64,000 bases of DNA, taken from contig OY987227.1 in NCBI GenBank assembly GCA_963920705.1, positions 12,503,602-12,567,601 on the forward strand, in the 5' to 3' direction. Made by a program: the position numbers and the translations under genes. Below are positions 12,183 to 22,853 of this stretch, one piece after another (within the stretch, counting starts at the first letter, position 1; the number at the start of each line of letters is the position of its first letter). Under the pieces are notes generated by a model. That model was not told where the DNA came from, ran no database searches, and worked only from the letters and a program-made list of their open reading frames with translations. Origin of the DNA: Odiellus spinosus. Its lineage: Eukaryota; Arthropoda; Arachnida; Opiliones; Phalangiidae.

Positions 12183-12625
12183 TTAATCGCAGTGAAACCG
12201 GTTTAATCATCATTTAATCGTGATAAAATCGGTGTAATTATAAATTAATCGTGATGAAATCGGTTTAATCATAAATTAATCGTGATGAAATCGGTTTAAT
12301 CATAAATTAATCGTGATGAAATCGGTTTAATCATAAATTAATCGTGATGAAATCGGTTTAATCATAAATTAATCGTGATGAAATCGGTTTAATCATAAAT
12401 TAATCGTCATGAAATCGGTTTAATCATAAATTAATCGTCATGAAATCGGTTTTAATCATTATCTAACTGCGTTGAAATCGTGATGAAATCGGTGTTACCA
12501 TCATTTAATGGTTTATCATTTAATCCTAACGAAATGGGTTCATCTTTTAATCGTGACGATTGATGAAATGGGTTTATCATCATATAACCGTGATAAAATT
12601 GGTTTCATCATCATTTAAACTGATA
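12183..12625. repeat. 31-bp tandem repeat (satellite-like)
   Basis: The unit contains ATCGTGATGAAATCGGTTTA followed by ATCATAAATTA. Copies are almost identical from about 12240 to 12450 and decay on both sides into related GTTTAATCATCATTTAATCG and GATGAAATGGGTTTATCAT words up to about 12625. A weakly similar stretch (GGTTTAATCATATTTAACCG) occurs upstream at about 8697-8760, before the LIM2 exon. Confidence 0.9.
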
Positions 12626-13022
12626 AAATAAATGTAATTATAGTCTAATATTGTAATTTAATCATTTAAGCTCTTAATCACGTAAGCTCTATTGAATTTA
12701 CTGAAGATTTAATCGCTCATCTACATTCAAAAACATTTTGGGGTATTTTTCCTTTAATAGAAAATACGTGCAATACTGCTTGAAAAGTCTGTCGAAAATA
12801 ATGGGAAAATGTTTAAAAACGAGAAAGAAAATGTCGTGTCCGTGGCAACGGTATTCATTCCAAGAATTAATTTAAAAATTTGCTACAACGAGGTCGGCTG
12901 GGGATGGTGTATGGGACGTAGACAGTTTCGTTTCTTAGTAAAAATTAATATTGATTATAGTGTAGAACAATTTGATTTCTTTATTTTATTAATGGGAATA
13001 TTGACTTACTAATATTCCTACT

Positions 13023-13085
13023 TTTGCCACTGCTTGCCGCTAGAGGGCGCTTATGAAAGCCAGGTTTTGATATTAATATTTATTA
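13023..13085. repeat. Dispersed repeat copy 1, carries a CTCF-like motif
   Basis: TTTGCCACTGCTTGCCGCTA and the following GAGGGCGCTTATGAAAGCCA match the sequence at 55972-56030 closely (CCGTTAGAGGACGCTTATGA). The core CCGCTAGAGGGCGC at 13037-13050 fits the CTCF consensus (CCNSNAGRKGGCGC) very well. Confidence 0.6.
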
Positions 13086-13679
13086 AGATAGGTGTATATT
13101 GTTAATTGTCCCAGGTTTGAATCCACCTCAAAATTGTACCATTAGAACTGCTCTGATTGGAATATCACTTTGGTTTTCTTATTTACTGGCTGAGTTCATA
13201 GGCAAATAGTGAGCTCTATATTAAAAATCTAATACACCAACTTAACTAAGCTATATATTCCGTGAAATGCCAGCAGCATATTTCCCTGGATTTTTTTGGT
13301 CCAAGACCACCGAATATATTCGGATAAACCCAACCAAAAACTGGTAAGGGTGACTGTGAGAAATAACCCCAAACAACCTACATCTGACAATAAAATGGAG
13401 TAATAACATTGGGAGTGGTTTTTAGTATATTTGACTGAACAACTAATGAAGACCAAATATGGCAAAATTTTTAGCCTTTCATTTATTTCTATGATATTTC
13501 CAAATTTTCCAGCTTTGAATGAACCCTGATGAAACATAAGGCAGGAACATCTTGAATATCGAGGGAGACCGGATCTCTTTAAAGGGAATGTGAAGAGGAA
13601 TAGCGTGTGATTTTAATTCAAGGACAGGGATGGATTAAAGGGTGGGAAAAAGCACCTGCCTCTGGCGCCTAGCTATTGG

Positions 13680-14412
13680 GGTGTACCACGGACCGTGTAT
13701 ATACCGGACGAGAAAAGGAAGCGTTTTTCTGCCCCGTGCACCGACTCTCAATAGAGCTCAGAAAGTAACCGTACAAGGTCGTTTATTAAATTCAAAATGG
13801 CGCTTGTCTTTAAGTCGCTGCGAATCCAAGATAACATTAAAAGGCAGAAAAATTCGATCCACAATGATCATTATTAGTCAAAAAGGTATTTATTTTAAAT
13901 TTACAATATCTTATTATAGCGCTAGACGTAAAACATGGGCCTAAAATTGATTATTAACGAGACGAACGTCATATTTCTTTAAGCCTCGGTTTATGTATTC
14001 TTGTTTTCATTCATAAACTAACCATAATAATGAACGGTATTAGGATAACATACTTAGACCTAGGCTTAACTGGATCTGTATTGTTCTGACACAATGAATA
14101 CATACACCGCAGGTTTTTCGTAATTTTTGCGTTATATTAACACCCTAATTTAAGTTGAACTTCATTCAAACCAAAATTTAAAGCTAATTTTTACATTAAA
14201 TTAAAATAAGCGCGAACGAATTACAACGTACGAAAACAGGATAGCCATTTTGAAATTTCGCTCTCACGTGACATAAGAGTCACGAAGAAAAAAAACGACC
14301 TTGTACCGCTATTTTCTCTCTCGCTTTAGAGCCCAATGCTCGGGAAGGTTTTTTTGTACTGTGGAAGGCTGGCGAATTCTCGTCCGGTGTATACACGGTC
14401 CGTGGGTGTACC
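13680..14412. mobile_element. Foldback element with about 140-170 bp inverted arms
   Basis: Left GGTGTACCACGGACCGTGTA followed by TATACCGGACGAG (13680-13712) is matched in reverse complement by CTCGTCCGGTGTATACACGG and TCCGTGGGTGTACC ending at 14412. Further in, GTACAAGGTCGTTT (13773-13786) matches AAACGACCTTGTAC (about 14293-14306), and TTCAAAATGGCGC matches GCCATTTTGAAAT near 14245. About 430 bases separate the arms and encode nothing recognisable. Family unknown; no clear target duplication. Confidence 0.7.
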
Positions 14413-14611
14413 GAATTCTTCGCCTATTTGATCAAGTTCGCTCTCAAATTTGGAGGCTCAAAACACCTCCACAAGGTAAGACAGGCCTTTCTGCATCTGC
14501 CCGCTGAAAACAGTGTGATATTGCCAGCCAATAAAAATCTATTTCGATGAGGTAATCTTACCCCCTGAATGAGTCTGACCATGGTCTAGAGTAGGTAAAG
14601 CGAGGAACAAT

Positions 14612-17600
14612 CTCCAAAACGTATTTAATTAAAATCCCCCCAAACGTATTTAATTAAAATCCCCCCAAACGTATTTAATTAAAATCCCCCCACACGTATT
14701 TAATTAAAATCCCCCCACACGTATTTAATTAAAATCCCCCCACACGTAATTAAAATCCCCCCACACGTATTTAAAATCCCCCCACACGTATTTAAAATCC
14801 CCCCACACGTATTTAAAATCCCCCCACACGTATTTAAAATCCCCCCACACGTATTTAAAATCCCCCCACACGTATTTAAAATCCCCCCACACGTATTTAA
14901 AATCCCCCCACACGTATTTAAAATCCCCCCACACGTATTTAAAATCCCCCAAACGTATTTAAAATCCCCCAAACGTATTTAAAATCCCCCAAACGTATTT
15001 AAAATCCCCCCAAACGTATTTAAAATCCCCCCAAACGTATTTAAAATCCCCCCAAACGTATTTAAAATCCCCCCAAACGTATTTAAAATCCCCCCAAACG
15101 TATTTAAAATCCCCCCAAACGTATTTAAAATCCCCCCAAACGTATTTAAAATCCCCCCAAACGTATTTAAAATCCCCCCAAACGTATTTAAAATCCCCCC
15201 AAACGTATTTAAAATCCCCCCAAACGTATTTAAAATCCCCCCAAACGTATTTAAAATCCCCCCAAACGTATTTAAAATCCCCCCAAACGTATTTAAAATC
15301 CCCCCAAACGTATTTAAAATCCCCCCAAACGTATTTAAAATCCCCCCAAACGTATTTAAAATCCCCCCAAACGTATTTAAAATCCCCCCAAACGTATTTA
15401 AAATCCCCCCAAACGTATTTAAAATCCCCCCAAACGTATTTAAAATCCCCCCAAACGTATTTAAAATCCCCCCAAACGTATTTAAAATCCCCCCAAACGT
15501 ATTTAAAATCCCCCCAAACGTATTTAAAATCCCCCCAAACGTATTTAAAATCCCCCCAAACGTATTTAAAATCCCCCCAAACGTATTTAAAATCCCCCCA
15601 ACGTATTTAAAATCCCCCCAACGTATTTAAAATCCCCCCAACGTATTTAAAATCCCCCCAACGTATTTAAAATCCCCCCAACGTATTTAAAATCCCCCCA
15701 ACGTATTTAAAATCCCCCCACGTATTTAAAATCCCCCAAAACGTATTTAAAATCCCCCAAAACGTATTTAAAATCCCCCAAAACGTATTTAAAATCCCCC
15801 AAAACGTATTTAAAATCCCCCAAAACGTATTTAAAATCCCCCAAAAGCGTATTTAAAATCCCCCAAAAGCATTTAAAATCCCCCAAAAGCATTTAAAATC
15901 CCCCAAAAGCATTTAAAATCCCCCAAACGCATTTAAAATCCCCCAAACGCATTTAAAATCCCCCAAAACGCATTTAAAATCCCCCAAAACGTAATTAAAA
16001 TCCCCCAAAACGTAATTAAAATCCCCCAAAACGTAATTAAAATCCCCCAAAACGTAATTAAAATCCCCCAAAACGTAATTAAAATCCCCCAAAACGTAAT
16101 TAAAATCCCCCAAAACGTAATTAAAATCCCCCAAAACGTAATTAAAATCCCCCAAAACGTAATTAAAATCCCCCAAAACGTAATTAAAATCCCCCAAAAC
16201 GTAATTAAAATCCCCCAAAACGTAATTAAAATCCCCCAAAACGTAATTAAAATCCCCCAAAACGTAATTAAAATCCCCCAAAACGTAATTAAAATCCCCC
16301 AAAACGTAATTAAAATCCCCCAAAACGTAATTAAAATCCCCCAAAACGTAATTAAAATCCCCCAAAACGTAATTAAAATCCCCCAAAACGTATTTAAAAT
16401 CCCCCAAAACGTATTTAAAATCCCCCAAAACGTATTTAAAATCCCCCAAAACGTATTTAAAATCCCCCAAAACGTATTTAAAATCCCCCAAAACGTATTT
16501 AAAATCCCCCAAAACGTATTTAAAATCCCCCAAAACGTATTTAAAATCCCCCAAAACGTATTTAAAATCCCCCAAAACGTATTTAAAATCCCCCAAAACG
16601 TATTTAAAATCCCCCAAAACGTATTTAAAATCCCCCAAAACGTATTTAAAATCCCCCAAAACGTATTTAAAATCCCCCAAAACGTATTTAAAATCCCCCA
16701 AAACGTATTTAAAATCCCCCAAAACGTATTTAATTAAAATCCCCCAAAACGTATTTAATTAAAATCCCCCAAAACGTATTTAATTAAAATCCCCCAAAAC
16801 GTATTTAATTAAAATCCCCCAAAACGTATTTAATTAAAATCCCCCAAAACGTATTTAATTAAAATCCCCCAAAACGTATTTAATTAAAATCCCCCAAAAC
16901 GTATTTAATTAAAATCCCCCAAAACGTATTTAATTAAAATCCCCCAAAACGTATTTAATTAAAATCCCCCAAAACGTATTTAATTAAAATCCCCCAAAAC
17001 GTATTTAATTAAAATCCCCCAAAACGTATTTAATTAAAATCCCCCAAAACGTATTTAATTAAAATCCCCCAAAACGTATTTAATTAAAATCCCCCAAAAC
17101 GTATTTAATTAAAATCCCCCAAAACGTATTTAATTAAAATCCCCCAAAACGTATTTAATTAAAATCCCCCAAAACGTATTTAATTAAAATCCCCCAAAAC
17201 GTATTTAATTAAAATCCCCCAAAACGTATTTAATTAAAATCCCCCAAAACGTATTTAATTAAAATCCCCCAAAACGTATTTAATTAAAATCCCCCAAAAC
17301 GTATTTAATTAAAATCCCCCAAAACGTATTTAATTAAAATCCCCCAAAACGTATTTAATTAAAATCCCCCAAAACGTATTTAATTAAAATCCCCCAAAAC
17401 GTATTTAATTAAAATCCCCCAAAACGTATTTAATTAAAATCCCCCAAAACGTATTTAATTAAAATCCCCCAAAACGTATTTAATTAAAATCCCCCAAAAC
17501 GTATTTAATTAAAATCCCCCAAAACGTATTTAATTAAAATCCCCCAAAACGTATTTAATTAAAATCCCCCAAAACGTATTTAATTAAAATCTCCCAAAAC

Positions 17601-17900
17601 GTATTTAATTAAAATCTCCCAAAACGTATTTAATTAAAATCTCCCAAAACGTATTTAATTAAAATCTCCCAAAACGTATTTAATTAAAATCTCCCAAAAC
17701 GTATTTAATTAAAATCCCCCAAAACGTATTTAATTAAAATCCCCCAAAACGTATTTAATTAAAATCCCCCAAAACGTATTTAATTAAAATCCCCCAAAAC
17801 GTATTTAATTAAAATCCCCCAAAACGTATTTAATTAAAATCCCCAAAACGTATTTAATTAAAATCCCCCAAACGTATTTAATTAAAACCACCCAATTAAA
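14612..17900. repeat. 3.3-kb block-structured minisatellite, 20-25 bp units
   Basis: The array contains well over one hundred head-to-tail units of the form C5-6, A1-4, CGTATTT, (AATT), AAAAT. Variants occur in ordered blocks: about 14612-14755 with TTTAATTAAAAT; about 14757-14945 CACACG type, 21 bp; about 14946-15600 CAAACG type; about 15600-15720 CAACG, 20 bp; about 15720-15850 CAAAACG; about 15850-15985 GCATTT forms; about 15985-16390 CGTAATTAAAAT; about 16390-16725 CGTATTTAAAAT; about 16725-17890 the 25-bp form CCCCCAAAACGTATTTAATT + AAAAT, including five CTCCC units near 17590-17700. Because many units are 21 bp, the minus strand shows long spurious open frames of repeated GDFKYVL. Confidence 0.97.
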
Positions 17901-18939
17901 TTTCATTGTCAGCACTTCGACTCTACAAGCTTTCGCCGCGGGCAAAATTTAAACTTCCCCCTCCCCCCGACTATCTCTCTTTCCATTACTCCTTCGTTAG
18001 ATGAAAATGGCTACTAAAACAATGCGTTGTAGCCGAGAAGCGCTAAGCTTAACACGAGTCAACAACATGACATAAAACACTACCTGAAAAATAGCAGTTA
18101 AAATAAAACTCACCCAAAATCTGGACCCAAATGTTTCGGTATTCTTTAGTCCCATAGTTCAGACACATTTTGACAATAAAATCCTAACATGAACACTCGA
18201 TTTAAATCCGATTTAAAGGCAATTAAAATTTGTCCAAATTGAGTTAAGCGGCGCTTAGCGAGCCGCGAGGGCCGGAGTAATGGAGGTCGCAGCCGCGCCG
18301 GTCTCTAGGCGTAAAGCGACAATCGCTAAGCCTAAAACGACAACACCAGCACAGTCAAAAATCTCATCTTGTCGTAATATTACGGAAACGCGAGGAGCTA
18401 ATTTTGTCATACCATTAATCTTGCATATCTTAGACTTCTTTTTGTTGTTAAAGCTGCACATCACCGATAGTTTAAACGCGATTTAACTAAGATTTAATGT
18501 CGAGCCCAACGAAATTACAGTAACGGGACGTTCACGCGGCATTGAACTTTCGTCAATTGCCGATCGGGAAAGATAGGGGGGGGGGGGGAAGACTAGTAGT
18601 ATACCTACTACGCCTAAATCGCAATTGGTAAAATGTAGGAATTTTTCGTCAAATATAGAATTTTTAATACTGTACAGTTGGACACAGTAAATTAAATATT
18701 TTCAAAATGATAAAATCGGTGGAAATGATTTATAATAGAATATATTTATATACGTACAACGCGGAATTATGAAACCCTTTTTTCAGTAGATTATAAAATA
18801 TTTTTTAATACAATTAATGTAGAATTTAGTGAGAATTCTTAAATAAACTTTTACAATACAGTAAATTAGACATGGTTTATCGTAATTTTTTGGTATAAAT
18901 AGAGTGGTTTGTTTTTATAGAGCTCGTTATTAGAAATAT

Positions 18940-19590
18940 TTGAGAATTTATATATTTTTGGGATAATTCTGTTTATTTGGCGTTAATTCTAGGGGTTGTT
19001 TTCAGATAATTCAAGGGGTTGTTTTGGAGTGAGGTCAGATTATTATTTTTGGGTATCCAGGGTTTGTTTTCCCTGACTTTTCCAGGTTTTTCCTGACCAA
19101 TTCACAGGTTTAAATTGGCAGTAAAATGTAATTTCAAGTGTAAAACATTTTTAAGCTTTCCGCCCCCCAAAGGGGGAAGAAAGCTTATTTATTCTTCAAT
19201 AACTGTCCAAATAATCCCCTTATCGTGTTGTATGGTAAGTTCAAGGTTGCTAGATTCGCGTGGGAGCTCTTCGTTGCGTGAATCACTTCTCCCCAAAAAT
19301 AGGTGTAGTGTTTAGACTGCATACTGTGAGAAAGTATTCATAAAAAACGTGCTTTCTCAATAGGGACTTTACATAAATGTTTTGAAGCCTCTGAACCCAT
19401 ATAATAAATTTTACCACATATTTATGGAAGCTTCCCTGGTCTAATTGAATCCATACTATGAGATTCCACAATTTTATTTTTGGATAATATGAAAATTCCC
19501 TGACTTTTCCCTGACTTTTTAGACCAATTTTGAAATTCCCTGACTTTTCCAGGTTTTCCAGGTCTGTGGCAACCCTGCAGCTTGTTTTAT
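18940..19590. repeat. Dispersed repeat with CCCTGACTTTTCCAGG words
   Basis: CCCTGACTTTTCCAGGTTTT occurs at about 19071 and again near 19538; truncated forms (CCCTGACTTTTCCCTGACTT) lie near 19498. The text TTTTCCAGGTCTGTGGCAAC completes the second copy. This wording is common in invertebrate interspersed repeats. The boundaries are approximate, and the 19115-19490 interior shows nothing recognisable. Confidence 0.55.
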
Positions 19591-20037
19591 TTACATTTGG
19601 TGTTATAAGAAGCGTTTTATATAAATTGTCCGATGTCCGAGGAGAAAGAGAAAGCGAGGGTAAACTGAGAAAAAGTCAGAAGGTTAGATCAAAGGGGCGA
19701 GGGAATGAGTTTAGCAAGTTCAAGGGGGTGAAGAGGGAGGAAAAGCAATTGGAAAGCTAATTGAGCCGGGAAATCTCCGGAGGGAAAACGGACGATGCAA
19801 CGATCCGAATCCTATAGTGTATAGCTTCTTCCACGAATCTCCGTCGAGAGAGTTTGACCGGCCGCTTTCGGCTGACCCCATCAATATCCGAGACCGGAGG
19901 AGAGAGAAAAAAATATCTATCTACTGTAGTTATAGCGCTCAAACTGCTAGGGTCAGTATTACTGTTGCCTGGCGGCGGCAATTTTAAGGGGTCCGATAGT
20001 CAGACCCAAAATAGCTAAGGGCGTCGAAGAACAATGA

Positions 20038-20385
20038 GACAAAATTGATTAATTAAACATCTGATAAGATATATTAAAAAGTAATAGTTAACAAGAAATC
20101 AGTCTGGGGTAATAGTTAGATAAAATTAGATTTGTATTTGAATAGTTAATGACCTGATGATGAAGTTTTAGCTTCGAAACGAGAGGGCAGGCACTCAGTT
20201 GTACAAAGTTTTGAACCGAATTCTGGACAAAATTGGTTCATTAAAAACAGGAGATAAGATACAGTAAAAAGTAATAGTTAACAAGAAATCATGCAGTCTG
20301 GGGTAATAGTTAGATAAAATTAGATTTGTATATGAATAGTTATTGACCTAAAACAAGGGGGCAGGCACTCAGGTGTACAATTTTT
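20038..20385. repeat. Tandem duplication, unit about 190 bp
   Basis: The first copy (20038-20205) and second copy (about 20226-20385) share AAAAAGTAATAGTTAACAAG, AAATCA, GTCTGGGGTAATAGTTAGAT, AAAATTAGATTTGTAT and GGGCAGGCACTCAG. The first copy has an extra GATGATGAAGTTTTAGCTTC segment missing from the second. It sits about 200 bases upstream of the last LMO exon. Confidence 0.85.
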
Positions 20386-20580
20386 TTGCACTACTTAAGA
20401 GTTCAAACTCTTGCATTGTCAAAGCTGAAGTCACGTGAACTTAGGTATACAACGAATTTAAGAGTGACGTTCCACTCGTTTCGAAACTATGTCGTGCTTA
20501 ATTTCCATTTTACTAGACGTTTGGATATCATATTTATTTCTAAATGAATAAAAATGTAAATTTTCTTTGTTCCCATACAG

Positions 20581-20965
20581 ATTTTGCGTTGGTGACAAAT
20601 TCTACTTGCACGAGAACAAGATTCTCTGCGAATACGACTACGAGGAGCGAATGGTCTTCGCTAATCTGCCTTACACGTACAATCTTGCTCATTTGAAATG
20701 TCAACCTCCTCCTCACGCGGCCAGTAACGGAGGTGGTCAAGGAGGTCCCCCCGGTTCCGGCGGTCCCTCGTTGCCTTGCAACCCGGGCTCTGGTCCAAAT
20801 CAAGGACCCCCAGGCAGCGGAGGCAATCCAAACGGTCCCCCTAATGGACCCGGACCCCCGCAACCTCCTACCCCAATGACCAACGGCAACCCTACGGGCT
20901 CAACGGGACCGGACGACGGTTCGAGCGGTTACGGTAGCGCGGATTCAAACTTTGACGGAAAATGA
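20581..20965 (+). CDS. Bx: LIM-only protein (LMO/Beadex-like), last coding exon
   Basis: The exon follows a good acceptor (TTTCTTTGTTCCCATACAG) and reads from the split Arg codon into FCVGDKFYLHENKILCEYDY, then EERMVFANLPYTYNLAHLKC. It supplies the last LIM2 zinc ligands, giving C-x2-C-x18-H-x2-C-x2-C-x2-C-x18-C-x2-D over both exons. After the domain comes a tail of about 90 residues rich in Gly, Pro and Asn (GGQGGPPGSGGPS and similar), ending SSGYGSADSNFDGK and TGA at 20963-20965. The ATG at 20567 is intronic and is not a start. Vertebrate LMO1-4 end soon after LIM2; insect Beadex proteins carry a longer low-complexity tail, which fits. The exon is more GC-rich than its surroundings. The tail has no catalytic or DNA-binding motif; its role is unknown. 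Confidence 0.95.
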
Positions 20966-21240
20966 CGACGGCTACGTCATTGACCCATCTGAATCGAGCA
21001 ATTAAAAAAAGCGAGTTATAAAGTCGGCGTTAATTAATCTTAGAATTGAAAATTAATTACGAGATTATTTATTAACGTATTTTTGAAAGACAGTCGCGTG
21101 AAAAATTAAGTATTTAGCTAAACTAAAGAATCTCAATAAGGCCTAATTAAGGAATTTTAATTAGATCTGATGACGTCATGATGAAAATAATTCAGCCTTG
21201 AATTGAAATTAAAATCGAAACAATAAATTTAAACTAAATC
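20966..21240 (+). other. Probable start of the LMO 3' UTR
   Basis: This AT-rich sequence follows the stop codon, with AU-rich words (GATTATTTATTAACGTATTT at about 21062) and a candidate poly-A signal AATAAA at 21222-21227. The real 3' end may be further on, since other AATAAA words follow. In Drosophila, Beadex gain-of-function alleles come from insertions disrupting the 3' UTR, so this region is of regulatory interest by analogy. Confidence 0.5.
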
Positions 21241-21494
21241 CGCGTTCGTACTAGGCCTTGAAATCGATTTAAACCGCTTCAAAACGTTTCGCTAGAGTCG
21301 TGTGAACAGGATTTGATTCAATTTCTCAAAACTGCTTCGGGAACCAGTTTCATACCGATTCGGTTTCAACAACCGATAGATGGAGCTACAATAAATGTGT
21401 GAACACATGACGCTTAAAACGATTCCTGGCGATTTGAATATCGGTTTAATTTTACCGTTTCAAATCGATTAAGAAATGCTAGTATGACCGTAGC
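21241..21494. mobile_element. Probable MITE with imperfect inverted ends, just 3' of LMO
   Basis: The left TTCGTACTAGGCCTTGAAAT + CGATTTAAACCG is matched on the right by CGTTTCAAATCGATTAAGAA + ATGCTAGTATGACC in reverse complement (ACTAG and AATCGATTT cores agree). The interior has mirrored GTGTGAACA words and ATCGGTTTAA. Arms are diverged, so it is an older copy; no coding content. Confidence 0.5.
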
Positions 21495-22621
21495 TAATGA
21501 CACGAAGGGTCTTATTTCAAACTGCAAAAGATCCACCACAAAAGACTTTTCACCGTGACGTCATTTTCTTTAATTGTGGGCCTCATTTTGAAACTATTCG
21601 TATCATAATTGCTCACGAGACTTACTTTAAAAAAACGTATCGGCCAATAACTCGTTCGGATCAGATAGGTCAATGATGGTATTATAACTACGGAAAAAAA
21701 CTTTTCGTATTTGATGCTATATCAGTTGCCAAGTTATATAGTGATTAATGACAAATGAAGAAAAAAATGAGGAGAAAGGGGGCCAAAAATTGTTAAGGGC
21801 TCGCCATTAATCTTGGCAATTGTTTGGGAATATTTAACGGTAAAGACATTACGATTTTTATTTAAAAAACACAAATACTGCAATTCTCAGCCAAAAAAAC
21901 GATTGTTTTAAAAATGGTTTTCTTAAGTTAAAACAAAGAGCGAGTATATTCTAATACGAGCTACTTGGTTCCACCCATATGTTGATCATATATATTTCGT
22001 TTGTTCCTAGCCAATAGATCAACGCCGCCCCAACTAAAGACGCCAGTTAAGTTGCTGTTCTTTAATATTACATGTTCCCTCATAATATTTACAAATTAAT
22101 AATTTTATTATTTAATAATATTAAAACTAAACTGGCACCGTGAGTTAGGACAAGGTTGATCTAATGAGAAGTTAAAGGTTTACCTATATTCGTGATTATT
22201 TCCTAAAAGATATTTCATTGTTATTTCATGGTGAAAATAAAAAAAAAAAAAAAAAAATCAAATCAAATACTCGAAACAGTTATTTATACAAAAAAATGTT
22301 TTCTTGGAATCTAGTCACAAAAAAAGACGTTTTTTAGAATCTCGGGACATAAAAGTTAAAAATTATTCGTTACCGCAATAAAAAAAAAATATTGTTTTTA
22401 ACCCTAAATTAATTTTTAAATGTTACTCGCAAAATAAAACAAAGTAATAAAAAATTAAAAAAATATACTGTAATAACTTGTATAGATTCTGTAATTTTTC
22501 CGTGTAAATTTCGCCAACGGATCATTTGTAAATAATAACTAAAAAAATATTTCGATCCTCCCATTAAAAAAAATACTGGTAATTAAAAATATAGTCGTTC
22601 ATTTGAATAAAAACTGATTAG
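21495..22621. other. Non-coding, LMO downstream flank
   Basis: AT-rich sequence with an A-run at about 22239-22257 and several A-rich stretches up to 22570. I see no exon, RNA gene or clear element here. Confidence 0.5.
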
Positions 22622-22853
22622 TTCGCCTTAATCACGGGCCTTTGCTGATTGGTCGCTGACCCAGCAATGCGAAGAGATTTAGAATCTACATGAATCCAGC
22701 TAAGCCTATTTTCTGGGTAAGCTTTAAGAATCCAGCTAAGCCTATTTTCTGGGTAAGTTTTAAATTTATTTCTAGTTGTTTGTTGGATTAGACCTATTTA
22801 AATGATAAGAAATCGATAAAAAAATCAGTTGTTAGGTGCCATTCTCCCTTTAA
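22622..22853. mobile_element. TTAA family 1 MITE, right-half copy with internal duplication
   Basis: It ends in GCCATTCTCCCT + TTAA like the full copies and carries GATAAGAAATCGATAAAAAA + ATCA. The segment GAATCCAGCTAAGCCTATTT + TCTGGGTAAG is present twice in tandem at about 22692-22757. The left half is missing. Confidence 0.8.

Larger units (their letters stand above)
9636..20580. other. LMO intron, 10.9 kb, repeat-rich
   Basis: Bounded by the GTAAAT donor at 9636 and the TTCCCATACAG acceptor ending at 20580. It holds the repeats listed separately. No open frame in it looks like an exon. The remaining stretches (11310-12180, 13110-13680, 17900-18940 and 19580-20037) show nothing beyond AT-rich sequence, except a short CG-rich patch at about 18241-18320 containing GGCGCTTAGCGAGCCGCG. 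Confidence 0.85.

Noticed and set aside
14700-16722. Long minus-strand open frames made of repeated GDFKYVL or GILNTCG heptads, up to 269 codons
   Set aside because: They arise only because the minisatellite unit is 21 bp without a stop. They end where units become 20 or 25 bp, and there is no promoter, splice or codon evidence.
14612-17900. CRISPR-like appearance of regularly spaced repeats
   Set aside because: There are no unique spacers; the whole unit repeats. The genome is an animal's.
20567-20580. ATG upstream of the last LMO exon as a translation start
   Set aside because: It lies in the intronic polypyrimidine tract before the AG acceptor at 20580. The LIM domain reads through from the upstream exon.
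20540-20863. Minus-strand open frame of 107 codons over the LMO last exon
   Set aside because: It is the antisense shadow of the Gly/Pro-rich LMO coding sequence.
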